DNA of 64,000 nt from Phragmites australis (taxonomy: Eukaryota > Streptophyta > Magnoliopsida > Poales > Poaceae), in assembly GCF_958298935.1 (NCBI RefSeq), contig NC_084922.1, positions 2,296,501 to 2,360,500 on the forward strand. Reading direction: 5' to 3'. Under the pieces are notes generated by a model that did no database searches, was not told the origin of the DNA, and saw only the letters and a program-made list of their open reading frames with translations. Below are positions 1 through 11,363 of this stretch, piece after piece. Within the stretch, counting starts at the first letter, position 1. Each line of letters starts with the position of its first letter. A program made the translations under genes and the position numbers.

Positions 1-1279
1 TCGACGGCTCGTGAATGGGGGACGGCGTCGGGGATGGGTTCTCACTTGTCATCCTGTCACGGCAGGATCGATGGATCATAGGGGTCTGTGTCGTGGGCTT
101 GAAAGGCTGAAGTCATGAAAAAACAGAGGCCCAACAGAACTGGCACTTTTAGATAAATAAAATAGAAATACAGAAAAAGAGAAAGAAATAGCAATCCCGT
201 AAAGAGAAATACAGAAAGGCAGGGAGTTGAGAAAAAGAATGTTAGTAGTGAATTTTTATTTTTAAACTATTTTTTTATTATTTTAAAAATAAACACTCTC
301 ACTTTTTTCCCAACGATGAACCTTTTCTATCCACATCATGACGTTCTTTTTCTAAAAAAAAAAGTACTATATGAGTGTTTATTTAGAATATTAATTAGAA
401 AATGTTTAAAAATAAAAATTCGTTAGTAGAAGATTAACTCGTTCCTTTGTAAAGTTTTTCCTTTTCACGTTTTCAGACAAAAAGGAAAAAAATGGGTGGC
501 TCATAGTGAATTTTCCTTTCACTGCCCAATGCCATCTTCTTCTCCATCTTCTTTCACAAGCATGTCTGATTTTCATTTTGATCGTGAATCTTTAAGATAC
601 TCTTCGTGTAAATTGATTCAAAAATGTTATTGTGCGCTGTTCATGCCTTTATTTTGCAGTTATATTCCATTTTGTGTGTTTACAATTTTTATCTTTTCGT
701 GGAGAGACAAGGAAAGCACCATGGATTTTTTAGTATGTCTGCATTTTGCTGAGCGACAGCTTGATATCTTTTTTAATATTTTTCTTATAATACGTAGGAT
801 AATTATGTATCTTTATAAAAAAAGAAAAAGAAAAAGACCATTACAACATGATCCGTTCGCCAACATCTATTGTAGAACATAATTTTTTGCAAAATACTTA
901 GGCCACAATGATCCCGTCCAGTATATCTTGACATTCATAGTCCGTCTGGATCCTTGCCCTAGTAAGACTTTTGAGTTCATGGCCTTCAATCACTAGCAAC
1001 CATACACACGTTTTATATGTGTAAAATCAATAATATTATGATAGAAAAAAATCACGAGAAAAAAATAATTGAAAAACAAAAAACTGAGGATACACCCTGT
1101 ATAGATGTAAGAAAATAATTGTGTATTGATATTTTTTAATACTGATAGCGTCTATTAATTATATATTTTTCTAAATTGATTGAAAGTTTACAAATAATTG
1201 AGAGAACAGAAGATGGGGACCAACTTTGATTATGTATCATTTGATGTAAGATGTACGGTGAACATCGCTCGAATCTACC
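1..1279. other. Left-edge intergenic DNA, no gene
   Basis: AT-rich non-coding sequence. I see no conserved protein, splice-bounded exon or RNA gene on either strand. The only structure I can support is a short inverted-repeat element at about 250-421, listed separately. The 128-codon open frame starting at 496 has low-complexity Phe/Lys/Arg-rich composition with no family resemblance and is best ignored. Confidence 0.6.
250..421. mobile_element. MITE with ~18-bp+ terminal inverted repeats and 8-bp target duplication
   Basis: The left end GAATTTTTATTTTTAAAC (250-267) is repeated in reverse complement at the right end (404-421). The two arms stay similar for roughly 60 bases, including a shared AATAAACACTC block. 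The element is flanked by the direct repeat GTTAGTAG at 241-248 and 422-429. An 8-bp duplication fits hAT (a 9-bp one would suggest Mutator), but the ends do not show a typical hAT CAG start, so the superfamily is open. It has no coding capacity. Confidence 0.65.
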
Positions 1280-2012
1280 TGTCAAGGGTTAATCCCTGAC
1301 AATATGTCTAGGGTATAACGGCTGATAGAAGTGTGATCAATGTTTCCTACGAGTAGGAGTGTGTGTGTGATGACGAACTCAAGAACACAAGAGATTATCT
1401 AGGTTCAGACCTCCTGTGGTATAACATCCCTACGTACTATGTATTTTCTTATGATGAGGATCAACCGAATACAGAAAGAGTTATGTCCTTTACAAGTCTG
1501 GTCCTCTCTCCTTTATATAGTAGGATGAGAGATGTATAACAAACAGTACATTCTAGAAATATGGCAATCTCATTCTTGCCGAAAACCCCTACTACGAGGC
1601 CATCATTACGGAGAGTGAGCATACTCAGTCTACCTGGACATCTTACGCGCCCTGTCCCATCAGCTGCATGTCGTCACGCCCAGTTTTGAGACCATCGCTC
1701 CCACTTGCAAGGCTATCCCGTAGCAATTAATGCTACGAGACAGACCACTGCACCACTGCGCTGACCACGACTTCGCTCGTCGAAAGAAGGTGTTTGGGAA
1801 AAAATACTTGAGTGTGTAGCATTAAATGAGATTATATTGGTTAGTTGAATACCTTGCTGGTCGTGGGGTTTCCTTCTGTGTTCAAGGGACTAGTCGTGTA
1901 AGCCATGTCAGATGTGCGTGCCAGAGTCAGATTTTGATAATATCTACTGTCAGTAGGCCTTTGCTAGTGTGGGTCCAAAGAACAGGGGACCTCCCTATTC
2001 TTTATATCGACA
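1280..2012 (-). repeat. 3' LTR of the minus-strand Gypsy element
   Basis: It aligns along its length with 13494-14233, sharing for example the block around GACGAACTCAAGAACACAAG and the final TCTACTGTCAGTAG region. On the minus strand it starts TGTCGATATAAAG and ends with the imperfect palindrome GGGATTAACCCTTGACA, a design shared with the other Tat-type LTRs here. A purine-rich stretch just outside 2012 (minus strand, GAGGGGAGCTAGGAGG) is a plausible polypurine tract. Confidence 0.75.
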
Positions 2013-3794
2013 ATAACCTCCTAGCTCCCCTCGAGATGTGGGAGACTGAGTGGTTTTGCCATGTGGTCATGGTCTGATCGTACCACTTGGGCCCATATGA
2101 ACATAAGTTTCAGCCTAGGCCCTCACGTGGTTGGCTCAAGAAACTGTTTCCTAATGGGAGGTTAAACATCCAGAGAGAGAAAAAAAGATGTAAGTGGGAG
2201 AATCATAGGTAAGAGAAACATTAACTGCCATCAGACCTGAGAGAATTTTGGTTCCTCATGCATGGCCCTTCGAATTTCGAAATGGGTGGACTCTGCGACT
2301 GTTGGGATATCGCGTCGACCCTACAAAATTAGAAAACCAAATGTTACTCATGACCTTTCTCCAATCTCTCCCAGGCTCCATGCTTTCACACCCAAAGACA
2401 TTGTTTCCGTCATCGTACGTACTTCTGTTGCCCCCTCCGTCGTATTCTAATGGCGCTGTGCACAGCTAAAGAGTCAGACTTTCCCAAGTCCAAGTGTAAC
2501 GCGGCGAGGATGAAGCAGATGTGTTACAACCATCAGCTCCCTCATCGCCTGCCTTCGGGGTACCACCCTAGGGAGGACGTCCATGCTCCCTGCAAGAGAA
2601 AATCGTGATGATCGTCTCCTTCTTCTTACCCAACCTCATTCCTTCCTTTTCTGAGTTCTTCACCACCGTCATTTCCTTCTACGCTATATGTCACCTCCAT
2701 CTCAACCTCAATTCCATCATCATATTGGCATCTTTGCTCATATGTGCGATAATTTCATTGAGGTCGAGATGTGCTCGACCTCTTCAAGTTCTTCCACACA
2801 GCCAGGTTGCAGGCCAGGCCGAACACCAGGAGTTGTGGATTTGACCTCCACGACGGTGTTGCAGGCACCTACCTCGAGATGGGCCTTAAGTCATCGTGGC
2901 CAAGCTAGAGAGAGGAATGGTTCTCTTGCAACTAAAGATTCCTTGGACAACATTTGATTTTTGAGCTGGCCGGTGTAGACCACCAAGCACTGGGGGAGCG
3001 CTCCCATGGCAACTTCAAAGTTGCTGGTTATCGCGGCATGGTTTAAGCCACTTGTGGATGTCGAGCTATCGGGGTTGAATGTTGTCTGCTACTACATTAA
3101 ATGCCGGTTGTGCCCTTTGCGAAGGAGAGCACCTCCGGCATACAAGTACACCAGGAGTGATGATGTCACCGAGAGAGCTCCGCAGGTAATACCATAGCCG
3201 TATCCTGAGCTTTTTTTTTGTTTTAGTCATGCAGCATCTTAAGTATCCCCCTCTTACCTAGATCTCCCTGATGAGGCCATCAATTTATGAGTTAAATTCC
3301 TGATGGCGGTTGCCCTAAGGAAGGGTGGCCCTTTGCGTGATGCTCCTCCGCTGTGTGATCTCCCGTTGATGGAGAGGGCTCGAATCTGACTGGTACGTTT
3401 AGCATTTTCTCAGAACTTTTACCTCCAAGCTTTCTCTGGAGTGAGGGTTTCATAGTCCGCGTTGCTGCAGGGTCTCCCTAAGGTCGACATCCTATGTCCG
3501 GTGATTGACGAGGTCACGGGGTTCATCTAGTAAATCAACTCTGGTGCCCTCCTGACCCCTCTGTCGCCGAGTACCGCTTTGGTCAGCAGTCAACCTGGTC
3601 GCGGTGACGATCAAGCTGCCTTGAGCCAGTATCGATCGGGGGTGGAGGTCCTGCATGTGGTGCTCGTCAGTAGAGGGTTGACCAACCTTTCCCTGACTAG
3701 ACTCATTCTGACCAGGTTCGTACCGAACAGGTCTGCACTGACCAGACTCGCCCCGACCAAAGCCTCCCCGACTAAAGCGATGTTTTTTCGGATT
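2013..3794. other. Retroelement interior, no identifiable coding
   Basis: The stretch lies between the 3' LTR and the plus-strand pol fragment. Several short open frames occur on both strands, but none shows a recognisable motif, and the sequence has no splice-bounded exon I can support. It is probably untranslated interior of the surrounding retroelement or of the insert that begins further right. Confidence 0.45.
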
Positions 3795-5440
3795 TGAAGC
3801 CAAGCACGTCCCTTGAAAGGACAAGTTCTTAGACGATGAGTTGACCTGTCTAGCTTCTTTTCGTGAACCTATCCCAATTGGAATCTTTGAAGAAAGACTC
3901 ACACGACCATCTACCACGGTCTCGGATTAAGATGAAGGGGATGCTTCGCTTAAAAATGGAGCACCAGAGATAACACCTTTGGAGGCAATGCCTCCTTCGG
4001 TGTTGTCGACCTCAGGTGGCCATCATGTGGTCGCCTTGCTCGATTTGAGTACGACTTGGATTGACCAGATCTCAGACTATCTTCAAAATGGAGCAATCCC
4101 TAACGATGATGTGTCAGCAAAAAAAGGTCTCGCGGCAAGCCCATAAATACTCCTTGGTAGAGGGACGCCTTTACTGTCGGGGGAGCAACGACCTTTTACT
4201 AAAATGCATTACTTATGATGAGAGGAGCACAATGCTCTCTGATATCTATGGAGGCATCTGTAGTAGCCTTGCTTTGTACTGCACTCTAGTCAGAAAAGTG
4301 TTTCGATAAAGATTTTATCAGCCACCATCCTCCAGGATGCTTGCGAGCTCATGAAACAGTGCGAGTCATGTCAGTACCATAGCCCACATACTAACCTACC
4401 AGCCCAAGCACTGTAAACTATATCAGTCTTTTGGCCTTTCTCTATCTGGAGCTCGATATCGTGGAATCGTTCCCTAAAGCCCCGAGCGGTTTCGAATTCC
4501 TGCTCACGGCAATCGACAAATTCACCAAGGGGAAAGAGGAAGAGCCCGTCAGGAAGATCACAGCCATAGCAGCGATTAAGTTCATACGGGGGCTGGTAGT
4601 GTAGTTTGGCAGTCCAAATCATATAATTACGAATAATGGGACTTAGTTCGCCAGTAGTGCTTTCCAAGACTACTACGAAGAGATCGGGACCAAACTTTGC
4701 TATGCATCGGTAGCACACCTATAGAGCAACTGATAAGTTGAAAGGGCTAATGGGATAATACTGCAAGGGATCAAAACCCAGGGTTTTGATCGGCTTAAAA
4801 GCTATTCAAGACGCTGGGTGGATGAACTACTCATAGTACTTTGGTCGCTGCAAACAACTCCCAATAGGGATACGACCGACCCCCCCCCCCTTTCTTCCTT
4901 GTTCTTGGGGCAAAGACAATGATTCCCTCAGAGATCGCCTTTCAATCGCCCTGAGTGGCCAACTACTAGGTGGCACAACGAGAGGATAATTTAAACATAA
5001 TCAAAGAGTTCCGCGAACGTGCTCTAATTCGAGTTGTCTGGCATCAGCAAAGCCTCAGACGCTATCACAACCGCAAGTTGCAGGAGCGGAGACTGGTTCT
5101 AGGTGACCTCGTCCTTAGGCAAATTCATAATAAGGCTGGTCAGAATAAATTCTCCCCCTAGTGGGAAGGGCCGTACAGAATGGTCGATGTCACTCGACCT
5201 GGTGCAGTCAAGCTAGCCATAGAGGACAGTCGTGAATTACACAACTTCTAGAACATCGCCTTACTACACAAGTTATATGTGTAGGGTTGCTTGGAGACGG
5301 GTCTGCTTTTCTATGTTGTAGAACCTTCTGAACTAGCGTGGAATATAACTTGTAAGTTTTTTAAAGTTCAAAAGATCAGACTCTCTGTTTTGCATGATTT
5401 CACGACCAACAGCGGACCCTTGCCAGATTGGTTCTCCATC
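3795..5440 (+). pseudogene. Gypsy pol fragment (RNase H end to integrase), plus strand
   Basis: From about 3795 the translated frames match the RNase H tail seen at 9240-9512: a decayed VPRKD-like motif, then a DELTCLASFREP segment and an IGIFEERLTRPS segment. Then come the linker and integrase zinc-binding region (YSLVEGRLYCRGSNDLLLK, about 4150-4210, and a CESCQYH-type Cys pair near 4350-4380). Pieces of the integrase core follow, and a C-terminal part resembling DLVLRQIHNKAGQNK at about 5105-5150. Multiple stops and frameshifts interrupt it. It runs opposite to the main element at 8090-10919, so it is a separate insertion or an inverted piece. The sequence just after it, to about 5440, resembles the 3' interior of the element at 51590-55650. 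Confidence 0.7.
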
Positions 5441-5609
5441 CACAGCACGCAACAACGCTCGATAGCCACTACAAGACTTGGCAACCAGAAAGTTAAAACG
5501 ACCAAATGGCCAAGAGCTCTTGAATAGTGTGGGATCACTGCTCGTGCAATGTCAGAGGTACGAACGGCTCGGTATAACGGCCACAAATACGCATTTGGTT
5601 TGGTTGGAT

Positions 5610-8085
5610 TCGCATCTAGGAGCTATGTTCTTGAAGTGTCGAAGCACCATGTTTGTTCTTGAGGTTATGGAGCTAGTATGAGAAGTTCAGATGAGTTGAG
5701 CTAGGGATTCATGTTTGTGGAGTGAGTAAATTAAGTTTAGAACCAATGATTTAGTGCCTATGCATGTTTAGGTGGTTGGATTTTAACATGCAAGTTGAAT
5801 CGGTCGATGAACCTTCACAAAATTGTTCTTTCAAGAACTCGGAAGTTCCGGATTTCGACCCAGAAGTTTCATGTAATCCTAGTTAGAACTACCCAAGAAC
5901 CCCCACCCAGAAGTTCTGGGTATAGCCCGAAAGTTCCGAGTTAAACCGAGCAAAGCCAAATTAAGAGCCCTTACTCGGAGCCACACCCGGATGTTCCGTC
6001 CATCTGGAAGTTCCGGCCTTAGCCCGAAAGTTTTGAATTAATCCGAGTTACCTTTAACCGAGAACCCATGCCCATAAGATAGTCCGGATGATCCAGCCAA
6101 TTCCAACCTTGACCCGAAACTTCTGAGTCTATTAAAAGTGCAACTCAAGGACCCTTGTCCAAAGGTTAACATGGAAGTTTTGAAATCCAGAAGTTTCGAG
6201 TTCAATTGGAACTTCCGACTTCCTGTTAGAAGTTCAATTGGATCTTAGAACTCTATAGTCGTTACGCGTGTCTTGTACTCTTAGCTTTGTATTGCATCCC
6301 CTTTTGTTATGTATATGTAGCGTACATCTTTGCACCTCATTCATGCTCATCGCATTGCACGCGCTCTTCTTTAGAGAACAAAGGACCAGAGTGTGGCGTG
6401 GTCATGCTCGAGGGTGATCAAGACTTTATGGTTGTTAATTGTAAAGCTGAGCAGCAAGGCAAGCATCTAAGCCTACTCCACCTATTACTTTGGACCATGT
6501 GATATTAATATGATAAATTATGCTTATGTATGTTTGCATATTAGCGAGTCAATATCCGTTTGTGGGTAGATCCTAACATTGTACTATCCTACCTTGACTT
6601 TGTTTATCCCTTGATTTGTTAACCTGGGTGACTCTCATGTATTTGTCAAACGTAAAATGAATACAATGTGCTTAGTAAGCTTATGTTATCGGTAGAAGTC
6701 GGACGGTGGTTCGGCCATCGTTCGCGAGCTTAGGGTTTATTTATTGTTCACAAAAGTAATGACTATGTTGGGTTGTATGAGTGTGAGGATGAGACGAGAT
6801 GTGGGCGGTGCTAGGGGTAGGTCGGGAAAAGAGTCTCAAATGCCATAGACCGCTTGCATCGATTAAGCATCGTCCGTTGTTGCAGTTGACTCTAGTACTT
6901 TCTGTACTTACCACATGTCAAGATAATGGTAAGATAAGTCGAATACTTTTTGTAGCTGTGACCTTTTGGCTTGTTGGTCTATGGTGTCGTGGGCATAATA
7001 GGTTTGTAAAAGAACATCTAAAGGTGGTGTGAATATAATAGGCTTGTAGATGTATCTAGTTTGCTCGAGGAGTAGTTCTAGCTATCTTTGCACTTTTAGG
7101 TATATCTAGCATGCTCCGGGAGTAGCCCTAGTGGAAATCCATACCTATATGTGCATGTTCAAACGGTCGGGGCTCAATTAGAAAAGGTTGTCATGAGTAC
7201 CCCTTGTGTGTACTTTAACGGGTAGCACAAGTCAAATGATCCTTGTATCGTGTGGGTATGTACCCCCTTATAGGGTATAATATCAATTCAAATTACCGTG
7301 CTTTCGGTCATGAGCATGCTTCTGTCTATTTGCAGCAGTCGTAGAGTTTCGATATCGGGATGATGTTATGGTATGTTAGGAGATGGTCTTGGATGATGAT
7401 GGCGAGTCATTATGGTTCATGTTACAATTATGATATGTTCGGATCTCTGGATAGGAATGTATGGTTGGTTAAATGTAGATGCTCGTAATATTGAGTTAAA
7501 TTCTACTTTTGCAATTAAATTCATTTAGCCTTGAGGTTGATTCCTTGCTACGCATCCTCCAATGCATCCTCTTTAGAGCTAGGTTCTTTATATATACTCT
7601 TTATAGATTAAGTCTTACGATTACCTTCGTACTCATGCAGCTTGATTGTTTTTTAGGTGAAGAAGAAGTAGTTTTTTGTTACTTCACGCCCACCGATGTT
7701 GGTGACGGGCAAGAGTAGTGACATATACTCGTGTGTTACTATTTTAGGATGATGCCTTAAGGTATATGACACTGCCTATCTTTTGTTATTATGTAACTTA
7801 ATTCTGCTGCGTGGTAACTCTAACCAACTAGGAGTTGAAACTGTTTTAGTCCTCTAGTGTTCGTTTCTGTAAATCATGAAGAAAATTTATAATAACTTAA
7901 AGACTTGTAATCTAATTTCATTACTCACTCTTTATTAAGCTTGTTGTGATGACACATGTTGGAAAAGCATGTGTTTCGATCTTAGGCGCAAAACACATGC
8001 CGGGACTACCAGAATGATATCCTGATTAATTGTTGCAATCGTGATGGTGTAAATGATCGAATTAATGGTTAATTAGGATACTATT
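5610..8085 (-). repeat. Part of a large Gypsy-type LTR, minus orientation
   Basis: The reverse complement of this region matches 47430-57030 with the nested insertions there removed. Shared landmarks are the block with GTGTTTCGATCTTAGGC near 7970 (compare 47,530), a GAGTACGAAGGTACTC-like motif near 7630 (compare 47,840) and the stretch around CATGCAAGTTGAATCGGTCG near 5790 (compare 55,760). The right end abuts the Gypsy integrase C-terminal region near 8086, so this copy inserted into, or recombined with, the surrounding element. It contains no protein-coding signal. The exact left boundary and target duplication were not resolved. Confidence 0.6.
5810..6260. repeat. Imperfect short repeats of GAAGTTCCGG type
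   Basis: About a dozen degenerate copies of a decamer-like motif (GAAGTTCCGG, CGAAAGTTCCGAG, GGAAGTTCCGGCC) recur at irregular spacing, separated by variable CCC- and AACC-rich text. The matching place in the sister copy near 51,560 and 55,690 has CTTTCGGGTTCCGG and CCTCCGGGTTCC, so the motif belongs to the LTR family rather than to this locus. Confidence 0.6.
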
Positions 8086-8089
8086 TGGA

Positions 8090-10919
8090 TTGTTCCCCGT
8101 AGACATTGACCACATTGTAGAGTCCCTCCCAGTTGGGGAAAAGTTTATTCTAGTCTGCCTTATTTTGGATCTGTCTAAGGACGAGGTCGCCTATGACCAA
8201 TGTCTGTTCCACACCATGTAGTCGTGATAGCATCTGAGGCTTTTCTGATATCGGGTTGCTCGAATTAGAGCATGATCGTGGAACTCTTCGATCAAGTTTA
8301 TATCGTCCTCTCATCGCATCACCTAGTCATCGTCTGAGTAGTTGGTCACTCGAGGAGGCTGAAGGGCGATTTCGGATGGGAGCATTGCCTTCACGCAAAA
8401 GACCAGAAAGAAAGGGGTTTTGGATGTGGCCCTGCTAAGAGTCATTCTCAGCGGCCAGAATATTGTGGGTAGTTCATCTAGTTCATCCATCCAGTGTCTT
8501 GATCTCATGCAGTATCATCTCATTTGCCTTTTCAATCTATCCATTGCTCTAGGGGTGTGCCACTGACGCATAGCGAATTTTGGTCCCTATGTCTTCACAG
8601 TAGTCGTGGAAAGAACTACCGGTGAACTGAGTCCAGTTGTCTGTAATTATACACTTTAGGCTATCAAATCATACCACTAACCCTTGTATGAACTTGATCG
8701 CAACTATGGCGGTGATCTTCCTGGCATGCTTGGTCTCGATCTACTTAGTGAATTTATCGATTGTCATGAACAGTCAAAACCTCATGAGACTTTAGGGAAC
8801 GATCCCACGATATCGATCCCCCAGACAGCGAAAGGCTAAAAGAGTGGTATGGTTTGCAATGCTTGGGCTGGTAGGTTGTTATGTCAGCCATGGTACCGAC
8901 ATGATTCACACCGTTTCACCAACTCGCGAGCATCCTGGGGGGTCGTGGGCCAATAGAATCCTTGCCGAAACGCTTTTCCGACCAGAGTGCAGTACGAAGA
9001 ATGGCTACCACGTATGCCTCTGTGGATATCAGAGAGTGTTATGCTCCCCTCTTCCTGAGTGATGCATTTCAACAAAAGGTTGTTGCTCCCTTGGTGGTAA
9101 AGGCGCCCCTCTATCAGGGAGTATCTACAGGCTTGCCGTATGACCCTTTCTGCTGACACATCATCTTTACAGATAGCTCAATTCTGAATATAGTCCAAGA
9201 TCTGATCCATTCAGGCAGTACCCAAATCAAGCAGGGTGTCTATATGATGGCCACCCGAGGTCGACGACACCGAAGGAGGCGTTGCCTCTGGTGCTTCGTT
9301 TTCAAGCGGAGCATCTCCTTCACATGCGACCTGTGGGGTACAGTGGATAGTTTGATTCTTTCTTCAAAGACTCCGATCAGGACAATTTCACGAGAAGAAG
9401 CTAGATATGCCAGGTCATCAGCTAGGAAGTTGTCCTTGCGTGGAACATGCCTAACCTTGAAACTGATAAAGCGTCGCTCTAGTCTTCTCACTTCCATGAG
9501 GTTTGCCGCCATTGTCAGCTCAGAGCACTGAAATTCCTTTTGTACTTGGTTTACGACCAGTAGCTAGTCCCCTATTGCTAATAGGCATTTTATCCAAAGT
9601 GCAAAGGGTGCTCATATTTCAGACAAGAGGTCATCGTATTCTGCAATATTGTTAGTAGCCGAAAAACATAATTGAACTATGTATCTAAGGATGTCGCCGA
9701 TTAGTGAGGTCATGACCACTTCAGCCTCCACTCCCTTCAACGTGAACGATCCATTGAAGTGCATGATCTAGTTCTCATTTGTCTCTGGTCGCTATTCCTG
9801 TTCGGGTTCAAAGGATGACCACTTGGCTACAAAATCGGCTAGTGTCTGGGACTTGATGGCCGTTCGGGAAACAAATTGAATATCGAACTCCCCGAGCTCT
9901 ACTGCCCACTTTGTAGTTCTTCCTGCAACATCCCTATTGTGGAGTATTTCTTTAATGGGAAGCGAGTAGATTACCTTGATTTTGTAGGCCTGAAAGTAGC
10001 ATCTGAGCTTGCAAGACGACATCAGTATGGCGTATAGCAGCTTCTGAGCATGTCGGTATCAAGCTTTCACGTCGTGTAGGGCCTCACTGACGTAGTATAT
10101 TGGTCACTGAAATCCTTCTCATTTGACGATCAGGATCGTGCTCATGACTTGTGGGGTAGCTGCAATATAGAACAAGAGCTTATCGTCTAGTCGAGGAGCG
10201 GTCATCACAGGAGGGGAAGAGAGGTATCTTTTGAGTTCTTGGAAGGACGTCTCTTCTTCTTTTGTCCATGAGAAGTGATCGCTTTTCTTTAGGAGCTTAA
10301 GCGGTCAGTTTTCTTTAGGAGCTTGAAGAGCAGTAGAGCCTTCTCTCCCAGCCATGAGATGAACCTGTTAGCATCCGGACTCCTTTAATCTGTTTGGAGA
10401 TTTCATCTGGACAATTGTTCTAATCTTTTCAAGGTTTGCCTCCATTCCTCGACCGAATACGAGGAACCTGAGCAACTTCCCTGATGGGACTCCAAACGTG
10501 CACTTCTCTAGTTTTAACTTCATGCGATACTTCCAAAGGTTGTCGAACGTTTCCTAAAGGTCCCCGACTAGGTCATCCTTGGTTTTACTTTTCACGACCA
10601 CATCATCAACGTATGCCTCGACATTTCTACCAAGCTATGGTCGGAGAACGAGCTGAGTGCAACGTTGGTAAGTGGCACCAGCATTTTTCAGACCAAAAGT
10701 AATTTTTACATAATAAAAGACCCCAAAAGGTGGTACAAAAATAGTCTTCTCCTCATCTACCCTACACATGTTAATCTGATGGTACCCTGAGCAGGCATCT
10801 AAGAAGCTTAGTAGATCAATGTCGGTCGTTGAGTCAACAAGTAGGTCTATTCGGGGTAGAGAGAAGAGATCCTTTGGGCATGCCTTGTTGAGGTCAATGA
10901 GTCGACGCACATCCTCCAC
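8090..10919 (-). pseudogene. Gypsy pol pseudogene: RT, RNase H, integrase
   Basis: Reading leftward, the reverse transcriptase appears at 10919-10635, with LIDLNKACPKDLFSLPRID, FLDACSGYHQI and FGLKNAGATYQR. The catalytic YVDD box follows near 10605-10625. A first RNase H (10022-9792) has the ILHNRDVAGRTTKWAVELGE and TLADFVAKW motifs. A second RNase H-like part follows (about 9770-9240; ATNNIAEYDDL, VPRKDNFLADDLAYLASS). The integrase zinc-binding segment is at 9159-8884 (LIEGRLYHQGSNNLLLK, CESCRYHG), and the integrase core lies to about 8090 (IDKFTK, ITDNWTQFTGSSF). Two successive RNase H-like domains followed by integrase are typical of the Tat lineage. Many stops and frameshifts make it non-functional. 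Confidence 0.85.
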
Positions 10920-11363
10920 TTACCGTTATGTTTGTGGACCATGATTGGGTTAACTAACTATTCTGGATGCTATACCTCATGGATGAAGTCTGCTTCTAGG
11001 AGCTTGTTGACCTCCTCTTGAAATAGTTCGCCATGGCCTTCTCGTTGCCACCCGCGACCTTCACCATGGTGGTGTAGATTTATAGGAATTCCTCCTAGTT
11101 AGAAGAGTCATCATACTTTTTGGCTAGGACCGGCCGAAACTTGTCCGATCTGTGCACCTCTTGTGACTAGGTTGATAAGGCGTTGCACCCTATCCCATAA
11201 CAGGGAGCCACCAGTTGATGGGAAGCTGCACGTGCTCGGGGACAGAGACGACAGTCACGGGGTCCTGGCGACGGGATGGAGGAATTTGACGCCTCTCTGC
11301 ACAGGAGTCACGCAAGTCAGGGGTTTGGCTATCCCAACACGACAGGGTTCTCCTAGTACCCCC

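Noticed and set aside
496..882. 128-codon open frame near the left edge
   Set aside because: Low-complexity Phe/Ser/Lys-rich text in AT-rich DNA, with no motif, splice context or homology signal.
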